Source: Aliidiomarina minuta
GTDB lineage: Bacteria; Pseudomonadota; Gammaproteobacteria; Enterobacterales; Alteromonadaceae
Direction of reading: 5' to 3'
NCBI RefSeq assembly: GCF_003987145.1
Contig: NZ_PIPL01000001.1
Span: 1,488,001-1,552,000, forward strand
DNA: 64,000 nucleotides
The position numbers were made by a program, and so were the translations under genes. The notes below the pieces were generated by a model. The model worked only from the letters and a program-made list of their open reading frames with translations, had not been told where the DNA came from and did no database searches. Below, piece after piece: positions 35,260 through 45,339 of the stretch; position 1 is the stretch's first letter, and each line of letters opens with the position of its first letter.

Positions 35260-36168
35260 TTACTGTAGCTGTTGATGTTTTTCTTTATCAAAGTGCGCAA
35301 AAAACTGCCACAAGCCTTCACCCGCAGGTCCCAGCACCGTACCCGCCAGTTTTACCAAGTGTACTTCGGCGCTCATACGATCCATAAAACCCGGTATATC
35401 CAGCTCCACCAAAGTACCGGCAGCGATATCGGCGGCAATCAGTTGCCGTGGCACTATGCCCCACCCCATACCTGCTTTAAGAAACAGAATTAACGTCTGC
35501 ACATCATTAACCCGAATACGTGACTGACCGCTAATACGGAATATTTGCTCCGGGTTTATGCCCATGTCCATATGGCGAGGCAAAATATAAGGTAAGTCGG
35601 TCAGGTCCTGGCGCTCTGTGGGTAGGCCCCGGCTGGCAATCATGCAATCAGCCATGACCACCACTAATTCGAAGTTCTGTACAAATAAGCTTTCAAAATC
35701 AGCGCGTTGCTGGAATACCGGCAGCCAGGGCGTTAACGCCAGTTCTGCCTGTTTTTCCTGCACCTGTTTCAGGGCACCTAATTGTGAATAGCCGCTGATT
35801 AGCAACTCAGTAGTAGGATAAGATTCCTGCACCTGGCGCAGCCCCTGCAACAGAACTCCAGCATCACAAGTGTAATCATAAGCCACCTGCAATCTCGGCT
35901 CAGCGCCAGAGCGCAGCTGCGAGGTTAGAGATTCCAGCCGCGAATGCTGACGCAGAAGCTCATGACTATGACGCATAAATTGCTCACCCTGGCCAGTCAG
36001 GGAAAGCCGATAACCACTGCGCTCAAGAATAGCGAAACCTAAATCCTGCTCCAGCTTATTCAAGGTCATACTCAACGCAGAAGGAGTGCGGTAGAGCTTA
36101 GCTGAAGCCGCCTGCAAACTACCTTCTTCAATTACCGCCTGCAAAACCTGCAGCTGCCATATAGTCAT
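35260..36168 (-). CDS. LysR-family transcriptional regulator
   Basis: This 302-residue regulator has an N-terminal winged helix (about 1-60; LQVLQAVIEEGSLQAASAKLYRTPSALSMTLNKLEQDLG) and a substrate-binding co-inducer domain (about 88-295). It is divergent from the RND efflux operon with 112 bases between the starts, the standard place for a local regulator of that pump. The effector is unknown. LysR proteins usually bind the shared intergenic region and control their own gene as well. Confidence 0.85.
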   Translation of the reverse strand: MTIWQLQVLQAVIEEGSLQAASAKLYRTPSALSMTLNKLEQDLGFAILERSGYRLSLTGQGEQFMRHSHELLRQHSRLESLTSQLRSGAEPRLQVAYDYTCDAGVLLQGLRQVQESYPTTELLISGYSQLGALKQVQEKQAELALTPWLPVFQQRADFESLFVQNFELVVVMADCMIASRGLPTERQDLTDLPYILPRHMDMGINPEQIFRISGQSRIRVNDVQTLILFLKAGMGWGIVPRQLIAADIAAGTLVELDIPGFMDRMSAEVHLVKLAGTVLGPAGEGLWQFFAHFDKEKHQQLQ

Positions 36169-36280
36169 CCATAAAACCTTAATAAGTTACTTAATTTTAT
36201 TCAATATTACTTTAATTATTTATGTTCTACACTAGGCTCATACTATACTGCGGCTACTCTTTTATTTCATGAGGATTATC

Positions 36281-37375
36281 ATGTTGTTACGACTTACCCT
36301 TAGCCTGTTTGCCGGCCTTCTGCTGGCCACGGGCTGCTCACCGGTCGAAGAAGTTGACGGCGATCCAGCTCCTCGTCCTGTCAACTTGCTGACTGTAGCA
36401 GATGATAGCAGCAGCCAGATTCGCCGTTTCCCCGCGGTAGTAGAAGCAACGCAAACCGCAGAACTGGCTTTTCGGGTAGGCGGTGAGGTGGATACCCTGC
36501 CTTTTCGCCCGGGCCAATCGGTCGATGCCGGAGAGCTAGTCGCGGCTTTAGATGCCCAGGACTATGAGCTGGCGGTGGAACAGGCCTCGGCTCGTGCTGA
36601 GTTACTGGACGCGCAACACCGTCGAAATCAACGTATGAAGCAGCAGGATCTGATCTCTCCAGCTGAATTCGATCAGTCGCAGGCTGATTTACGTATCGCT
36701 GAAGCAGAACTGAACCGGGCTCAGACAAATCTTGAATATACCCGCCTGAAAGCACCTTTCGCAGGTGTGGTCGCTAGTCTGCATGTTGAAAAACACGAAA
36801 ATGTATCACCCCAGCAACCCATTCTAACCTTGCAGGTAGACAACTTGATCGACGTCAGTATTCAAGTGCCTGAGCGATTGTTTGCCCGAGTGCGTCGTGA
36901 CCTGGACTATCAGCCTGATGTGCTCTTTGACGGCTTACCCGGGCAGTTTTTTAAAGCCAGTATTCGCGAATGGGATCGGGTTGCTGATCCTGCCACAAAC
37001 ACCTATCGGGTCGTCTTCAGTTTACCGGCCCCTGCTAACGTCAATATTTTACCCGGCATGACCGCTACCGTTTTAATTGATGCTCACCTGATGACGCAGG
37101 ATATCCAGAGCTCCTTGCTCGTGCCCGCCTCTGCCGTTTTTGCACCCGATGACAAACCACTGCAACCCGGCATCGCCTATGTCTGGCTGTACCACAGTGA
37201 CAATGACGATGATGGCCATGTAAAACTGCATCCAATACGTATTGGCGACATGACCAACGACGGCCTGCAGGTTATCGAAGGCCTGCAACCAGGTGATCGA
37301 GTTGTGCATGCCGGGGTGCATCATTTAAGTGATGGTCAAAGAGTAAAACCCTGGGTTCGTGAGCGGGGTCTGTAA
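36281..37375 (+). CDS. RND efflux periplasmic adaptor lipoprotein (membrane fusion protein)
   Basis: The 364-residue product starts MLLRLTLSLF at 36281, where AGGA is well spaced; an in-frame ATG at 36269 lies upstream of that site. The lipobox LLATGC gives lipidation at Cys17. A biotinyl-lipoyl-like domain (AELAFRVGGEVDTLPFRPGQSVDAGELVA), a hairpin of alternating Q/A-rich helix (EQASARAELLDAQHRRNQR) and beta-barrel segments follow in the usual HlyD/AcrA order. It bridges the inner-membrane pump encoded 2 bases downstream to an outer-membrane channel such as TolC, which is not encoded here. Regulation is probably by the divergent LysR gene. Confidence 0.88.
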   Translation: MLLRLTLSLFAGLLLATGCSPVEEVDGDPAPRPVNLLTVADDSSSQIRRFPAVVEATQTAELAFRVGGEVDTLPFRPGQSVDAGELVAALDAQDYELAVEQASARAELLDAQHRRNQRMKQQDLISPAEFDQSQADLRIAEAELNRAQTNLEYTRLKAPFAGVVASLHVEKHENVSPQQPILTLQVDNLIDVSIQVPERLFARVRRDLDYQPDVLFDGLPGQFFKASIREWDRVADPATNTYRVVFSLPAPANVNILPGMTATVLIDAHLMTQDIQSSLLVPASAVFAPDDKPLQPGIAYVWLYHSDNDDDGHVKLHPIRIGDMTNDGLQVIEGLQPGDRVVHAGVHHLSDGQRVKPWVRERGL

Positions 37376-37377
37376 AC

Positions 37378-40300
37378 ATGGATGTCGCTAAGTACAGTAT
37401 TCAAAAACGTACCAACAGCTGGTTACTACTGCTTATTCTTTTAGTAGGCGGTGCTGTGGCCCTGCAAAGCCTTGGCCGTCTTGAAGATCCTGAATTCACC
37501 CTCAAGCAAGCGTTGGTCATTACCCCCTACCCGGGAGCTTCCGCGCAACAAGTGGAAGAAGAGGTTAGTCATCGCCTGGAAAGCGCAATTCAGGAGTTGC
37601 CCTATATACGCCACATCACGTCTATTTCTAAGCCGGGATTATCGCAGATAACCGTCGAAATTGAAGACACCTACCGCAGCCGGGAATTAAAACAGATCTG
37701 GGACGAACTGCGACGCAAAGTGAATGACAATCAGGGCCGTTTGCCCCCTGGGGCTGGTAACTCCAGGGTCATGGATGATTTTGCCGATGTCTACGGCGTA
37801 TTACTGGCGCTAACTGGTGAAGGTTATTCCAATAAAGCATTGCATGATCACGCCCGCTATCTGCAGCGTGAACTGGTTCTTATTGATGGCATTGGCAAAG
37901 CTACTATTTCAGGCACCCAGCAAGAACAGGTTATGGTCGAAATCTCCCGCGCCCGGTTAGCCAACCTGGGTATACCGCCAGAGCGGATTTATGATCTACT
38001 GCAAAATCAGAACACGGTTTCCAATGCCGGTCGCATTCAACTCAACGACGACGCGGTGCGTTTTGCCACCAGTGGTGAATTTATTTCGGTAGAAGCTATG
38101 GCGGGCCTGATCATCAGTAACCCAGGTGCCCGTGAACAGATTTATCTGGGCGACGTCGCTGAAATCTACCGCGCTATAGAACCTATTCCCGATCACATAT
38201 TGCGTTATCAGGGACAAGCTTCTGTATGGCTGGGACTGTCTTTTTCACCGGACGTGAATGTGGTCAAGGTCGGTCAGCAAATTGAACAGCGGCTGGCTGA
38301 ACTGGAATATGCCACACCTGCAGGAATGCAACTGACGCCGATTTATAATCAGCCCGCCGAAGTTGATGAGTCCGTGACAGGTTTCCTGATTAACCTCGCC
38401 CAGGCTGTCGTCATTGTGATGCTGGCTTTGCTTGTCACTATGGGCCTGCGCTCAGGTCTCATCATTGGCATCGTATTGTTAGCTACGGTATTAGGCAGCT
38501 TTATTTTTATGAGCATTGCCGGCATTAATCTGCACCGGGTATCGCTGGGTGCCTTAATCATCGCACTGGGTATGCTGGTCGACAACGCTATAGTGATCAC
38601 CGAAGGCATGCTGGTTGGTATTCAGCGCGGACGCAGTAAACTACAGGCAGCGCAAGACGTTATACGGCAAAACATGTGGCCACTATTAGCCGCTACACTG
38701 ATCGCCATTATTGCTTTTGCACCTATTGGGCTCTCTGCCGATGCAACGGGTGAGTTTGCCGGTTCTATGTTCTGGGTGCTGCTGATTTCATTGCTGTTAA
38801 GCTGGTTTACTGCCTTAACCCTGGTACCTTTTTTAGGCGAGCGTTTATTAAAAAATAAACCCGCTAAGGGGCCAGACTCCGAAGTGAACGACGACCCTTA
38901 CAAAGGTATTTTCTACTCGACTTACCGGTCCTTACTCGCTTTTTGTCTGCGTTTTCGTTTGCTGACGGTAACCGTCATGGCCGCGCTTCTGGTTATCGCC
39001 GTCATTTCATTTGGTTATGTTAAACAGGCTTTTTTCCCGGCCGCTAACACCCCGCTTTACTATGTCGAGATCTGGTATCCGCAGGGGACTGATATCCGAG
39101 CGAGTAGTGAAGACATTAAGCAGGCAGAGCAGTTTTTAATAGAACATGAAGATGTTGAGCATGTCGCCACCACTATTGGTCAGGGCGCTCTACGCTTCAC
39201 GCTTACCTATATGGTAGAAAAAGCACATGAAAACTATGCTCAGCTGATTGTAAAAGGCAAGTCGATGGACAGTCTGCAACAACTGATGCATGACACCAGC
39301 GACTACTTTGCGGCTAATCATCCAGACGCTCGCATTAAACTGCGACGCATGGAAATAGGGCCACCAACCATAGCCAAAATAGAGGCTCGTTTCATTGGCC
39401 ACGACCCCCAGGTGCTGCGCAATCTGGCCAGTCAGGCGAAACAAATACTGGAAGCCGACCCAACGGCTGTCAATGTTATGGATAACTGGCGTGAGCGTGC
39501 GAAAGTGCTGCAACCCCAGTTTAATGAAACCGCCGCGCGTCGGGTCGGGATCAATAAGGCCGATGTGGACGAGCTCCTGCTGGCTACTTTTAAAGGAAAA
39601 GAGGTGGGTGTTTACCGCGACGGTACCGATCTCTTGCCCATTGTTGTCCGTGCTCCTGAAGATGAGCGACGGGATCTGGATAACTGGCAGGACATTCAGA
39701 TTTACAGTTCAACCATGCAGCGCTACATCCCCCTGGCTCAAGTGGTGCATGATATGCCGCTGGCCTGGGAAGACTCTGTCATACAAAGACGCGATCGGAA
39801 ACGTACACTGACTGTTATGGCCGATCCTGATTTATTCAGTGGCGAAACCGCCGCGGTAGTGCAGGCTCGAATACAGCCATTAATAGAAGCCATCGACTTA
39901 CCGTCCGGTTATGAGTTGCAATGGGGAGGCGAACATGAAGCTTCAGGAGATGCCCAGAAAGCGCTCTTTACCTCTCTGCCCATGGGGTACCTGTTAATGT
40001 TTGTGATTACTGTGCTTTTATTCAGCTCTACTCGCAAAGCGCTGGTGATCTGGACCACCGTGCCGCTGTCAATTATCGGTGTCACCCTTGGCCTCTTACT
40101 GACCAATCAGCCATTCAGCTTTATGGCGCTGCTCGGTATGCTCAGCCTGACCGGTATGCTGATTAAAAACGGCGTCGTTTTGCTGGAACAGGTCAATGCT
40201 GAAAACGACAGTGGCAAAACGCCTTTTGATGCCCTGTTTGATGCTTCTGTCAGCCGGGTTCGCCCAGTCGCCATGGCGGCAGTGACCACCATACTGGGGA

Positions 40301-40443
40301 TGATTCCGTTATTGTTTGACGAGTTCTTTGCCAGCATGGCGGTGGCCATTATGTTTGGTTTAGGCTTCGCCACGCTGCTAACTCTTATTGTAGTGCCTGT
40401 CATGTACAGCCTGATTATGCGCATTAAGCCAGTGCGCGCATAA
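37378..40443 (+). CDS. RND-family inner-membrane efflux pump
   Basis: This 1021-residue AcrB-like transporter has twelve membrane helices in two blocks and two large periplasmic loops. Helix 4 reads GMLVDNAIVITEGM, so it keeps one of the two acidic proton-relay residues of AcrB (VDN instead of VDD). The segment at 50-60 (YPGASAQQVEEEV) and the repeat after about 860 (GMLSLTGMLIKNGVVLLEQ) are family signatures. It should form a proton-driven trimer that exports drugs, solvents or other amphiphiles with the adaptor encoded just upstream. Substrate cannot be inferred. The stop codon abuts the stop of the convergent MFS gene without a base between. Confidence 0.9.
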   Translation: MDVAKYSIQKRTNSWLLLLILLVGGAVALQSLGRLEDPEFTLKQALVITPYPGASAQQVEEEVSHRLESAIQELPYIRHITSISKPGLSQITVEIEDTYRSRELKQIWDELRRKVNDNQGRLPPGAGNSRVMDDFADVYGVLLALTGEGYSNKALHDHARYLQRELVLIDGIGKATISGTQQEQVMVEISRARLANLGIPPERIYDLLQNQNTVSNAGRIQLNDDAVRFATSGEFISVEAMAGLIISNPGAREQIYLGDVAEIYRAIEPIPDHILRYQGQASVWLGLSFSPDVNVVKVGQQIEQRLAELEYATPAGMQLTPIYNQPAEVDESVTGFLINLAQAVVIVMLALLVTMGLRSGLIIGIVLLATVLGSFIFMSIAGINLHRVSLGALIIALGMLVDNAIVITEGMLVGIQRGRSKLQAAQDVIRQNMWPLLAATLIAIIAFAPIGLSADATGEFAGSMFWVLLISLLLSWFTALTLVPFLGERLLKNKPAKGPDSEVNDDPYKGIFYSTYRSLLAFCLRFRLLTVTVMAALLVIAVISFGYVKQAFFPAANTPLYYVEIWYPQGTDIRASSEDIKQAEQFLIEHEDVEHVATTIGQGALRFTLTYMVEKAHENYAQLIVKGKSMDSLQQLMHDTSDYFAANHPDARIKLRRMEIGPPTIAKIEARFIGHDPQVLRNLASQAKQILEADPTAVNVMDNWRERAKVLQPQFNETAARRVGINKADVDELLLATFKGKEVGVYRDGTDLLPIVVRAPEDERRDLDNWQDIQIYSSTMQRYIPLAQVVHDMPLAWEDSVIQRRDRKRTLTVMADPDLFSGETAAVVQARIQPLIEAIDLPSGYELQWGGEHEASGDAQKALFTSLPMGYLLMFVITVLLFSSTRKALVIWTTVPLSIIGVTLGLLLTNQPFSFMALLGMLSLTGMLIKNGVVLLEQVNAENDSGKTPFDALFDASVSRVRPVAMAAVTTILGMIPLLFDEFFASMAVAIMFGLGFATLLTLIVVPVMYSLIMRIKPVRA

Positions 40444-41628
40444 TCACAAACTAACAGTAGCCGCACTCAGGCGGCTACGCTGTTTAGCCAGCCAGAAAAT
40501 AGCCAGGCCGGTCAGCGCAAGAATACAGCCCACCCAGCCGGTACCTTCATAACCCAGTGGTGAAATAATCGCCAGTCCACCCAACCAGGCGCCCAGGGCA
40601 TTCGCCATATTAAAAGCCGAGTGGTTTAATGACGCAGCCAGGGTTTGTGCCTGGCCGGCAACATCCATTAGCCGGATCTGCAAAGCTGGCACTAGAGCGC
40701 CACCAGTGCCTGTTAGCAGGATCATCGGCAAAGCGGTCCACAATGACGACAAGGTAAAAGGAATCAGGGCTAATATCAGCGCACTCCATAGCAAAGTACC
40801 GCCAATGGCATATTTCAGATTACGATCGGCAGCCCAGCCACCCACAATACTGCCCGCTAGAGAACCAATACCAAACAATAGCAGCGCCACAGGGATCCAG
40901 CCCGGCGCCGCGCCGGTAACCAGCATTAGGGTCGGTGCTATGTAGCTGAGTACGGCAAACATGCCGCCAAAACCGACCGCACCAATGGCCAGGGTAAGCC
41001 ATACCTGCTCTTTCGATAGCGCGCTTAATTCCTGCACGGCTGAACTGCGCTTCTCCTGCGGGTGCACGGGAACAAAGAACAATACCAACACAATGCTCAG
41101 CGTCCCCAGAATGGCGACCAGCTGGAACACTTCGCGCCAGCTGAAAACCTGCCCAAACCAGGTCGCCAGCGGGTTGCCGATAAGAATAGCCAGCGTCAGC
41201 CCCATCATCACCAGGGTAACCGCCATGCCACGCTGGTCTTTACGTACCATATCAGCAGCTACCAGGCAGGCAATGCCAAAATAAGCACCGTGAGGCAAAC
41301 CACTAAAAAAGCGAAATGCTAACAGTGTGCTGAAGCTTTCTGCACTGGCACTAAACCAGTTGCAAATAACAAACAGCAACATCAGGATAAGCAGCATAGG
41401 TTTGCGGGGAAAACGAGCGCAGGTAATGGTAATTAAAGGCGCACCAATAACAACACCTAAGGCATACAGGCTAATAAGATAACCGGCCCGGGTATCACTG
41501 ACCGCAAAGGCGGCTCCCACATCAGGCAGCAACCCCATGATCACAAACTCACCAATGCCAATGGCAAAACTGCCTAATGCCATAGCCAGTATGGCCACCG
41601 CTACCTGTCGCTGACTGAAGTACTGCAT
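40444..41628 (-). CDS. MFS transporter (DHA1 / AraJ-like family)
   Basis: The 394-residue protein has about 12 membrane helices. The motif FPRKPMLLIL after helix 2 resembles the MFS loop motif, and GIGEFVIMGLLPDVGAAFAVS at the N-terminus is typical of AraJ/PbuE-like drug:proton antiporters. The substrate may be a sugar, purine or drug. The gene converges on the RND pump with no spacer and no terminator hairpin, so the transcripts probably overlap. Confidence 0.85.
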   Translation of the reverse strand: MQYFSQRQVAVAILAMALGSFAIGIGEFVIMGLLPDVGAAFAVSDTRAGYLISLYALGVVIGAPLITITCARFPRKPMLLILMLLFVICNWFSASAESFSTLLAFRFFSGLPHGAYFGIACLVAADMVRKDQRGMAVTLVMMGLTLAILIGNPLATWFGQVFSWREVFQLVAILGTLSIVLVLFFVPVHPQEKRSSAVQELSALSKEQVWLTLAIGAVGFGGMFAVLSYIAPTLMLVTGAAPGWIPVALLLFGIGSLAGSIVGGWAADRNLKYAIGGTLLWSALILALIPFTLSSLWTALPMILLTGTGGALVPALQIRLMDVAGQAQTLAASLNHSAFNMANALGAWLGGLAIISPLGYEGTGWVGCILALTGLAIFWLAKQRSRLSAATVSL

Positions 41629-41690
41629 TTTATATCACTCCGGGCGCGCCTGAATTCAGGCGCGAAATGATACCCTAAACTAAGAGGCCT

Positions 41691-43505
41691 TCACCAGACC
41701 CAATGCCGCATGCGCAGCAATAAACGTTCACTGCTGCTTAACCCGGCTCTTTCTTTCATAACCGCTTTCAGCACATCGGGTCTGTCAGTGATAATACTGT
41801 CCACGCCCATATCAATAAATCGATGCATTTCGCTGGGGCTATTGATAGTCCATACATGCAGCTCATATTCGCCATCGCGGGAAGCCCGCAACTGACTGGG
41901 GGTTACCAAAGCATCGCGCAATGACAGCACGTCATAGGAATGGCTAGCAAGAACACCTATCGCGGTATGCACCAATAACGCTGTACGAAAGTCAGGCTCC
42001 AGCTGCAACACTTCCTCTAATACACCTGGTGTCAGAGCAGCCATTACCGTCTCCTCAACAAAATCCAGTCGCTGCAGTTCACGAACCGTGTCCGGTACAA
42101 GATTTGGCATAGCCGGGCTGGTTTTCACTTCCAGATACAACTGCGCCCGCCCACGAATTAACTCAACCGCTTCGGCCAGCGTGGGAATTCTTTCACCAGC
42201 GTATTGCGACGAAAACCAGCTGCCCGCATCCATTTCCCGCACTTCCGCATAATCAACCTGCCAGATGGAGCGACGATCTCCAGCCACCCGCAGATAATCG
42301 CGGTCATGGATAAGAATCAGTTCTCCATCCGCGGTTTGTTGCACATCCAGCTCGATGTAATCCGCGCCCTGCTGGATCGCCAGCTCAATCGCAGCCAGTG
42401 AGTTTTCTGGTGCATCCCAGGATGCACCTCTGTGGGCCGTGATAGTCACCTGCTCTCGTTCATCAAAACTCTGTGCTACCCACACCAGTTGTCCCAGCGC
42501 CAGCACCACTAAAACTGCCTCAATACCCCAGGCCAGAGGCCCTGTAGTGCGCGGTTCCAGCTCAGCAAAATTACCGGCCTGCTGACCACAGCAACGGAAA
42601 TAAATTTTAAGCAGCAACATGCTATTCGCACTAATAGCCAGAAAAGACACCAGTACCGCGAACACTACGTACAAACCAATCAGCATGCCCAGTACCGTCA
42701 CCTGAACTGCAGCAGGTCCAGGGATAATATAGACCAGCAAGGCGCCCAGGCTTTCAAAGCCCAGCGCCAAAAGCAGCGGTAACGAGGCCACCACCAGGGC
42801 CACCAGTAATACAATACGGGCTATTTTAAAGCGCGCTCCTTTCACTAGTTGCCAACTCTTGCGCAACGCCGTGCGCGGCGCATAACCTTCCAGCAAAACT
42901 AACGGCAAAGCCAGGCTCCAGCTGACGTACAAGCTACCATTGCCGATCAGAATGGCAGATAGCAAGAGTATCGCTAAGGGGGTAAAAAAGTAGAGTTCAG
43001 TGGGGTGTTCATTGATCACGTAATAAATATCATAACCACCTAATAACCACTGAAAAAGCACCGCCAGCAGCGCCAACAGCGGAGCCGCCAGCAGCAAGTG
43101 AGCCAGTACTTGCATAGCCGCCAGTTTTAACAGGATTGGGAAGCGCTTGATAACTCGCCATAAGGCGTTGTTCGCAGTATGAAATACATCATCAGCATCG
43201 CGCGCTGCAATCAGCATCATACCCGCAGCCTGAAAGAAGACTAATACCGAAATCAGAGTTGCTGAGACCATTAACCAGAACAGACCCGCTGGCGTAACCA
43301 GAAAACGCACCAGATCATCGTTGCCAACCAGACTCTGTCCGCTAAGCTCTACCAAAGCCGCCAGCAGCCAGGCTGAAGCAGGGCTGAGTGCAAACAAAGC
43401 GAGCAACGAAAAATAGACATGAAAAGCCAGCAAAGGTCTTTTATGGTAATCAATTCCCGCAATAATATCGCGGGCTAGCAATCTGACTCGTATCATAAGC
43501 AACAA
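41691..43505 (-). CDS. Membrane protein fused to a glycerophosphodiester phosphodiesterase domain
   Basis: This 604-residue protein has an N-terminal membrane block of about six to eight helices (about 20-340), matching the membrane domain found with GDPD enzymes. A C-terminal catalytic domain starts at TITAHRGASWDAPENS, with the catalytic His358 in HRGA. Later residues YIELDVQQTADGELILIHDRD complete the GDPD signature, including the acidic metal ligands and the second His. It hydrolyses glycerophosphodiesters to glycerol-3-phosphate, possibly with a lipid-linked substrate at the membrane. Shorter soluble GlpQ/UgpQ enzymes lack the membrane part. The gene is 24 bases downstream of the AbgT gene on the same strand. 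Confidence 0.88.
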   Translation of the reverse strand: MLLMIRVRLLARDIIAGIDYHKRPLLAFHVYFSLLALFALSPASAWLLAALVELSGQSLVGNDDLVRFLVTPAGLFWLMVSATLISVLVFFQAAGMMLIAARDADDVFHTANNALWRVIKRFPILLKLAAMQVLAHLLLAAPLLALLAVLFQWLLGGYDIYYVINEHPTELYFFTPLAILLLSAILIGNGSLYVSWSLALPLVLLEGYAPRTALRKSWQLVKGARFKIARIVLLVALVVASLPLLLALGFESLGALLVYIIPGPAAVQVTVLGMLIGLYVVFAVLVSFLAISANSMLLLKIYFRCCGQQAGNFAELEPRTTGPLAWGIEAVLVVLALGQLVWVAQSFDEREQVTITAHRGASWDAPENSLAAIELAIQQGADYIELDVQQTADGELILIHDRDYLRVAGDRRSIWQVDYAEVREMDAGSWFSSQYAGERIPTLAEAVELIRGRAQLYLEVKTSPAMPNLVPDTVRELQRLDFVEETVMAALTPGVLEEVLQLEPDFRTALLVHTAIGVLASHSYDVLSLRDALVTPSQLRASRDGEYELHVWTINSPSEMHRFIDMGVDSIITDRPDVLKAVMKERAGLSSSERLLLRMRHWVW

Positions 43506-43529
43506 CTCTGGCAGTGGGCCGGCACTCGG

Positions 43530-45101
43530 TTAGAATCCAAGTGGAATGCCCAGCGTAAAGAAACCTATTAGCAAGAGTATCCATACGCCCAGGAAAGTGA
43601 GCGAATACGGCATCATCATCGCAATCATGTCACCAAAACTAAGTTCAGGTTTGTACTTGCGCATAAAGGCCAGAATGATCCCCGCATAGGTCATCATCGG
43701 AGTAATAATATTAGTTGCTGAGTCTGCCACCCGAAAGGCTGCGGCCACCAGGTCCGGCGTCATTTGCGGGTTCACCATGTACAGCATTGGAATAAATATA
43801 GGTCCCAGCAGCATCCATTTTGCAGTCAGACCGCCGACGAAAATATTAATCAGCGCTGTGGTTAGCACAAAACCAATGATCAGCAGAATGGGAAATTCCT
43901 GCAAACCCATGCTACTCAAACCGGTAGCGCCCAGATAAGTAATATAAGAACCCAGCCCCGAGTAGGAAAGCACCCCCAGAAAGTTATAACAAAAGAAGGT
44001 CAGCACCAGAATATAACCCATGGTGTCCATTTGTTTGACCATGGCTTTGACCACATCCATCATACTGCGAAAGTTGCCCGCCGCGACGCCAAAGAAGACC
44101 CCTACACTGAGGAAAACAAAGGTGATCATCAATATAATATTATTCAAAAAGGGGTTTATCGTCTGCCCTTCCGGAGTTTCGTAAGGTGCCAGCGGCCCCG
44201 CCGCCAGTGCCCAGATAGCAAGTAAGGACAAGACCAGGCCCAGGCCTGCTGCACGCAGTCCCCGGCTTTCCTCACGAGATACATCAAAGTCTGATATCTG
44301 CAGTTCCTCAGGGATCTCATAGGATTTCTTTTCCAGCCTCGGCTGGACAACTTTTAATGTTACCAAGGCGCCCGCAGTGCCCAACACGAAGGTCGATACC
44401 AGAATAAAATAATAATTCATAGTCGCTGGGGTCAGCGGGTCGCCCGCCGCATTCACAAAAGGGATGCCCTGAGATTCAGCAAACACCTGAGCATTGACCC
44501 CGATAATGACATCAATAGGCGTAGCAGGAATCAGGTTGGCACTAAAGCCTGCAGACACTCCGGCAAAAGCTGCCGCCATGCCGATCAAAGGATTTTTCCC
44601 CAGCCCGGCATATAACAAACCGGCTAATGGAATCAGTACCAGATAACCGGCGTCGGTAGCAATAGAGCTCATAATGCCCAGAAAAACCAACACCAATGGC
44701 AACCATTGAGTCGGAATGCTACGCCCTACTTTTTTTAAAACCGCTGCAAAGAGCCCCGAATTCTCGGCCACACCAACACCCAGCATGACGATAAGAATGA
44801 CGCCAAGAACACCACCACCAAAACCTAGCCAGTTGTCCAGTAGCGCATTATCAAACAACCAGCGCAGGTTCTCAGCCGCTAGCATATTGCGGATTTCATG
44901 AGTGACTTCGCCGCCATCCGGCGCAAAAGTAGAAAACTGCAGCCCTCCGAGTGCCCAGCTGATCGCTATGGCAAAGAATAGGAAAAATATAAATATAATC
45001 ACCGGATCCGGGATAAACCGGCCGCCCCGCTCAATCAGGGCAATGAAGCCTTTATCTGTTGATTCTTTATTATCCGTCACGTCGCTCTGCACCCCAGTCA
45101 A
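43530..45101 (-). CDS. AbgT-family transporter
   Basis: The 523-residue transporter has about ten or more membrane helices. The N-terminal ALIERGGRFIPDPVIIFIFFLF, the GVGVAENSGLFAAVLKKVGR segment and DAGYLVLIPLAGLLYAGLGKNPL fit the AbgT family (p-aminobenzoyl-glutamate uptake; some members export sulfonamides). The start is uncertain: TTG at 45101, GTG at 45092 and GTG at 45080 are possible. The upstream 135 bases include a MITE-like inverted repeat. Folate genes occur elsewhere in the window (folE2, folA), but no direct link is shown. Confidence 0.87.
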   Translation of the reverse strand: MTGVQSDVTDNKESTDKGFIALIERGGRFIPDPVIIFIFFLFFAIAISWALGGLQFSTFAPDGGEVTHEIRNMLAAENLRWLFDNALLDNWLGFGGGVLGVILIVMLGVGVAENSGLFAAVLKKVGRSIPTQWLPLVLVFLGIMSSIATDAGYLVLIPLAGLLYAGLGKNPLIGMAAAFAGVSAGFSANLIPATPIDVIIGVNAQVFAESQGIPFVNAAGDPLTPATMNYYFILVSTFVLGTAGALVTLKVVQPRLEKKSYEIPEELQISDFDVSREESRGLRAAGLGLVLSLLAIWALAAGPLAPYETPEGQTINPFLNNIILMITFVFLSVGVFFGVAAGNFRSMMDVVKAMVKQMDTMGYILVLTFFCYNFLGVLSYSGLGSYITYLGATGLSSMGLQEFPILLIIGFVLTTALINIFVGGLTAKWMLLGPIFIPMLYMVNPQMTPDLVAAAFRVADSATNIITPMMTYAGIILAFMRKYKPELSFGDMIAMMMPYSLTFLGVWILLLIGFFTLGIPLGF

Positions 45102-45150
45102 TTACGCAGGGCATAAAGGTACCCCTTTTCCATCCATTATTGAATCCCCC

Positions 45151-45236
45151 TGGGGTCAGAGCTAAAAATCACCGCTGAACTCACTAAGTCTTTGAACTGG
45201 ATAATAATAAAATGGTTAATTTTAGCTCTGACCCCA
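45151..45236 (+). mobile_element. MITE-like element with 17-bp perfect inverted repeats
   Basis: The ends TGGGGTCAGAGCTAAAA (45151-45167) and TTTTAGCTCTGACCCCA (45220-45236) are exact reverse complements, and the element is only 86 bp with no gene. End motifs of the GGGGTCAGAGC type are, from memory, common near REP-associated or IS200-like transposases in marine gammaproteobacteria. No target-site duplication is clear. It lies between the AbgT gene and the zinc protease gene and could act on either promoter. Confidence 0.65.
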
Positions 45237-45339
45237 TTGGTTGTTAAAACGTCCTACATTTTCTTACATTTTGACGGCTACTTTATATGCGCTATCAGAT
45301 ACAATGTCGCCGCTTATTATAAAAATATCAGGAAATATG

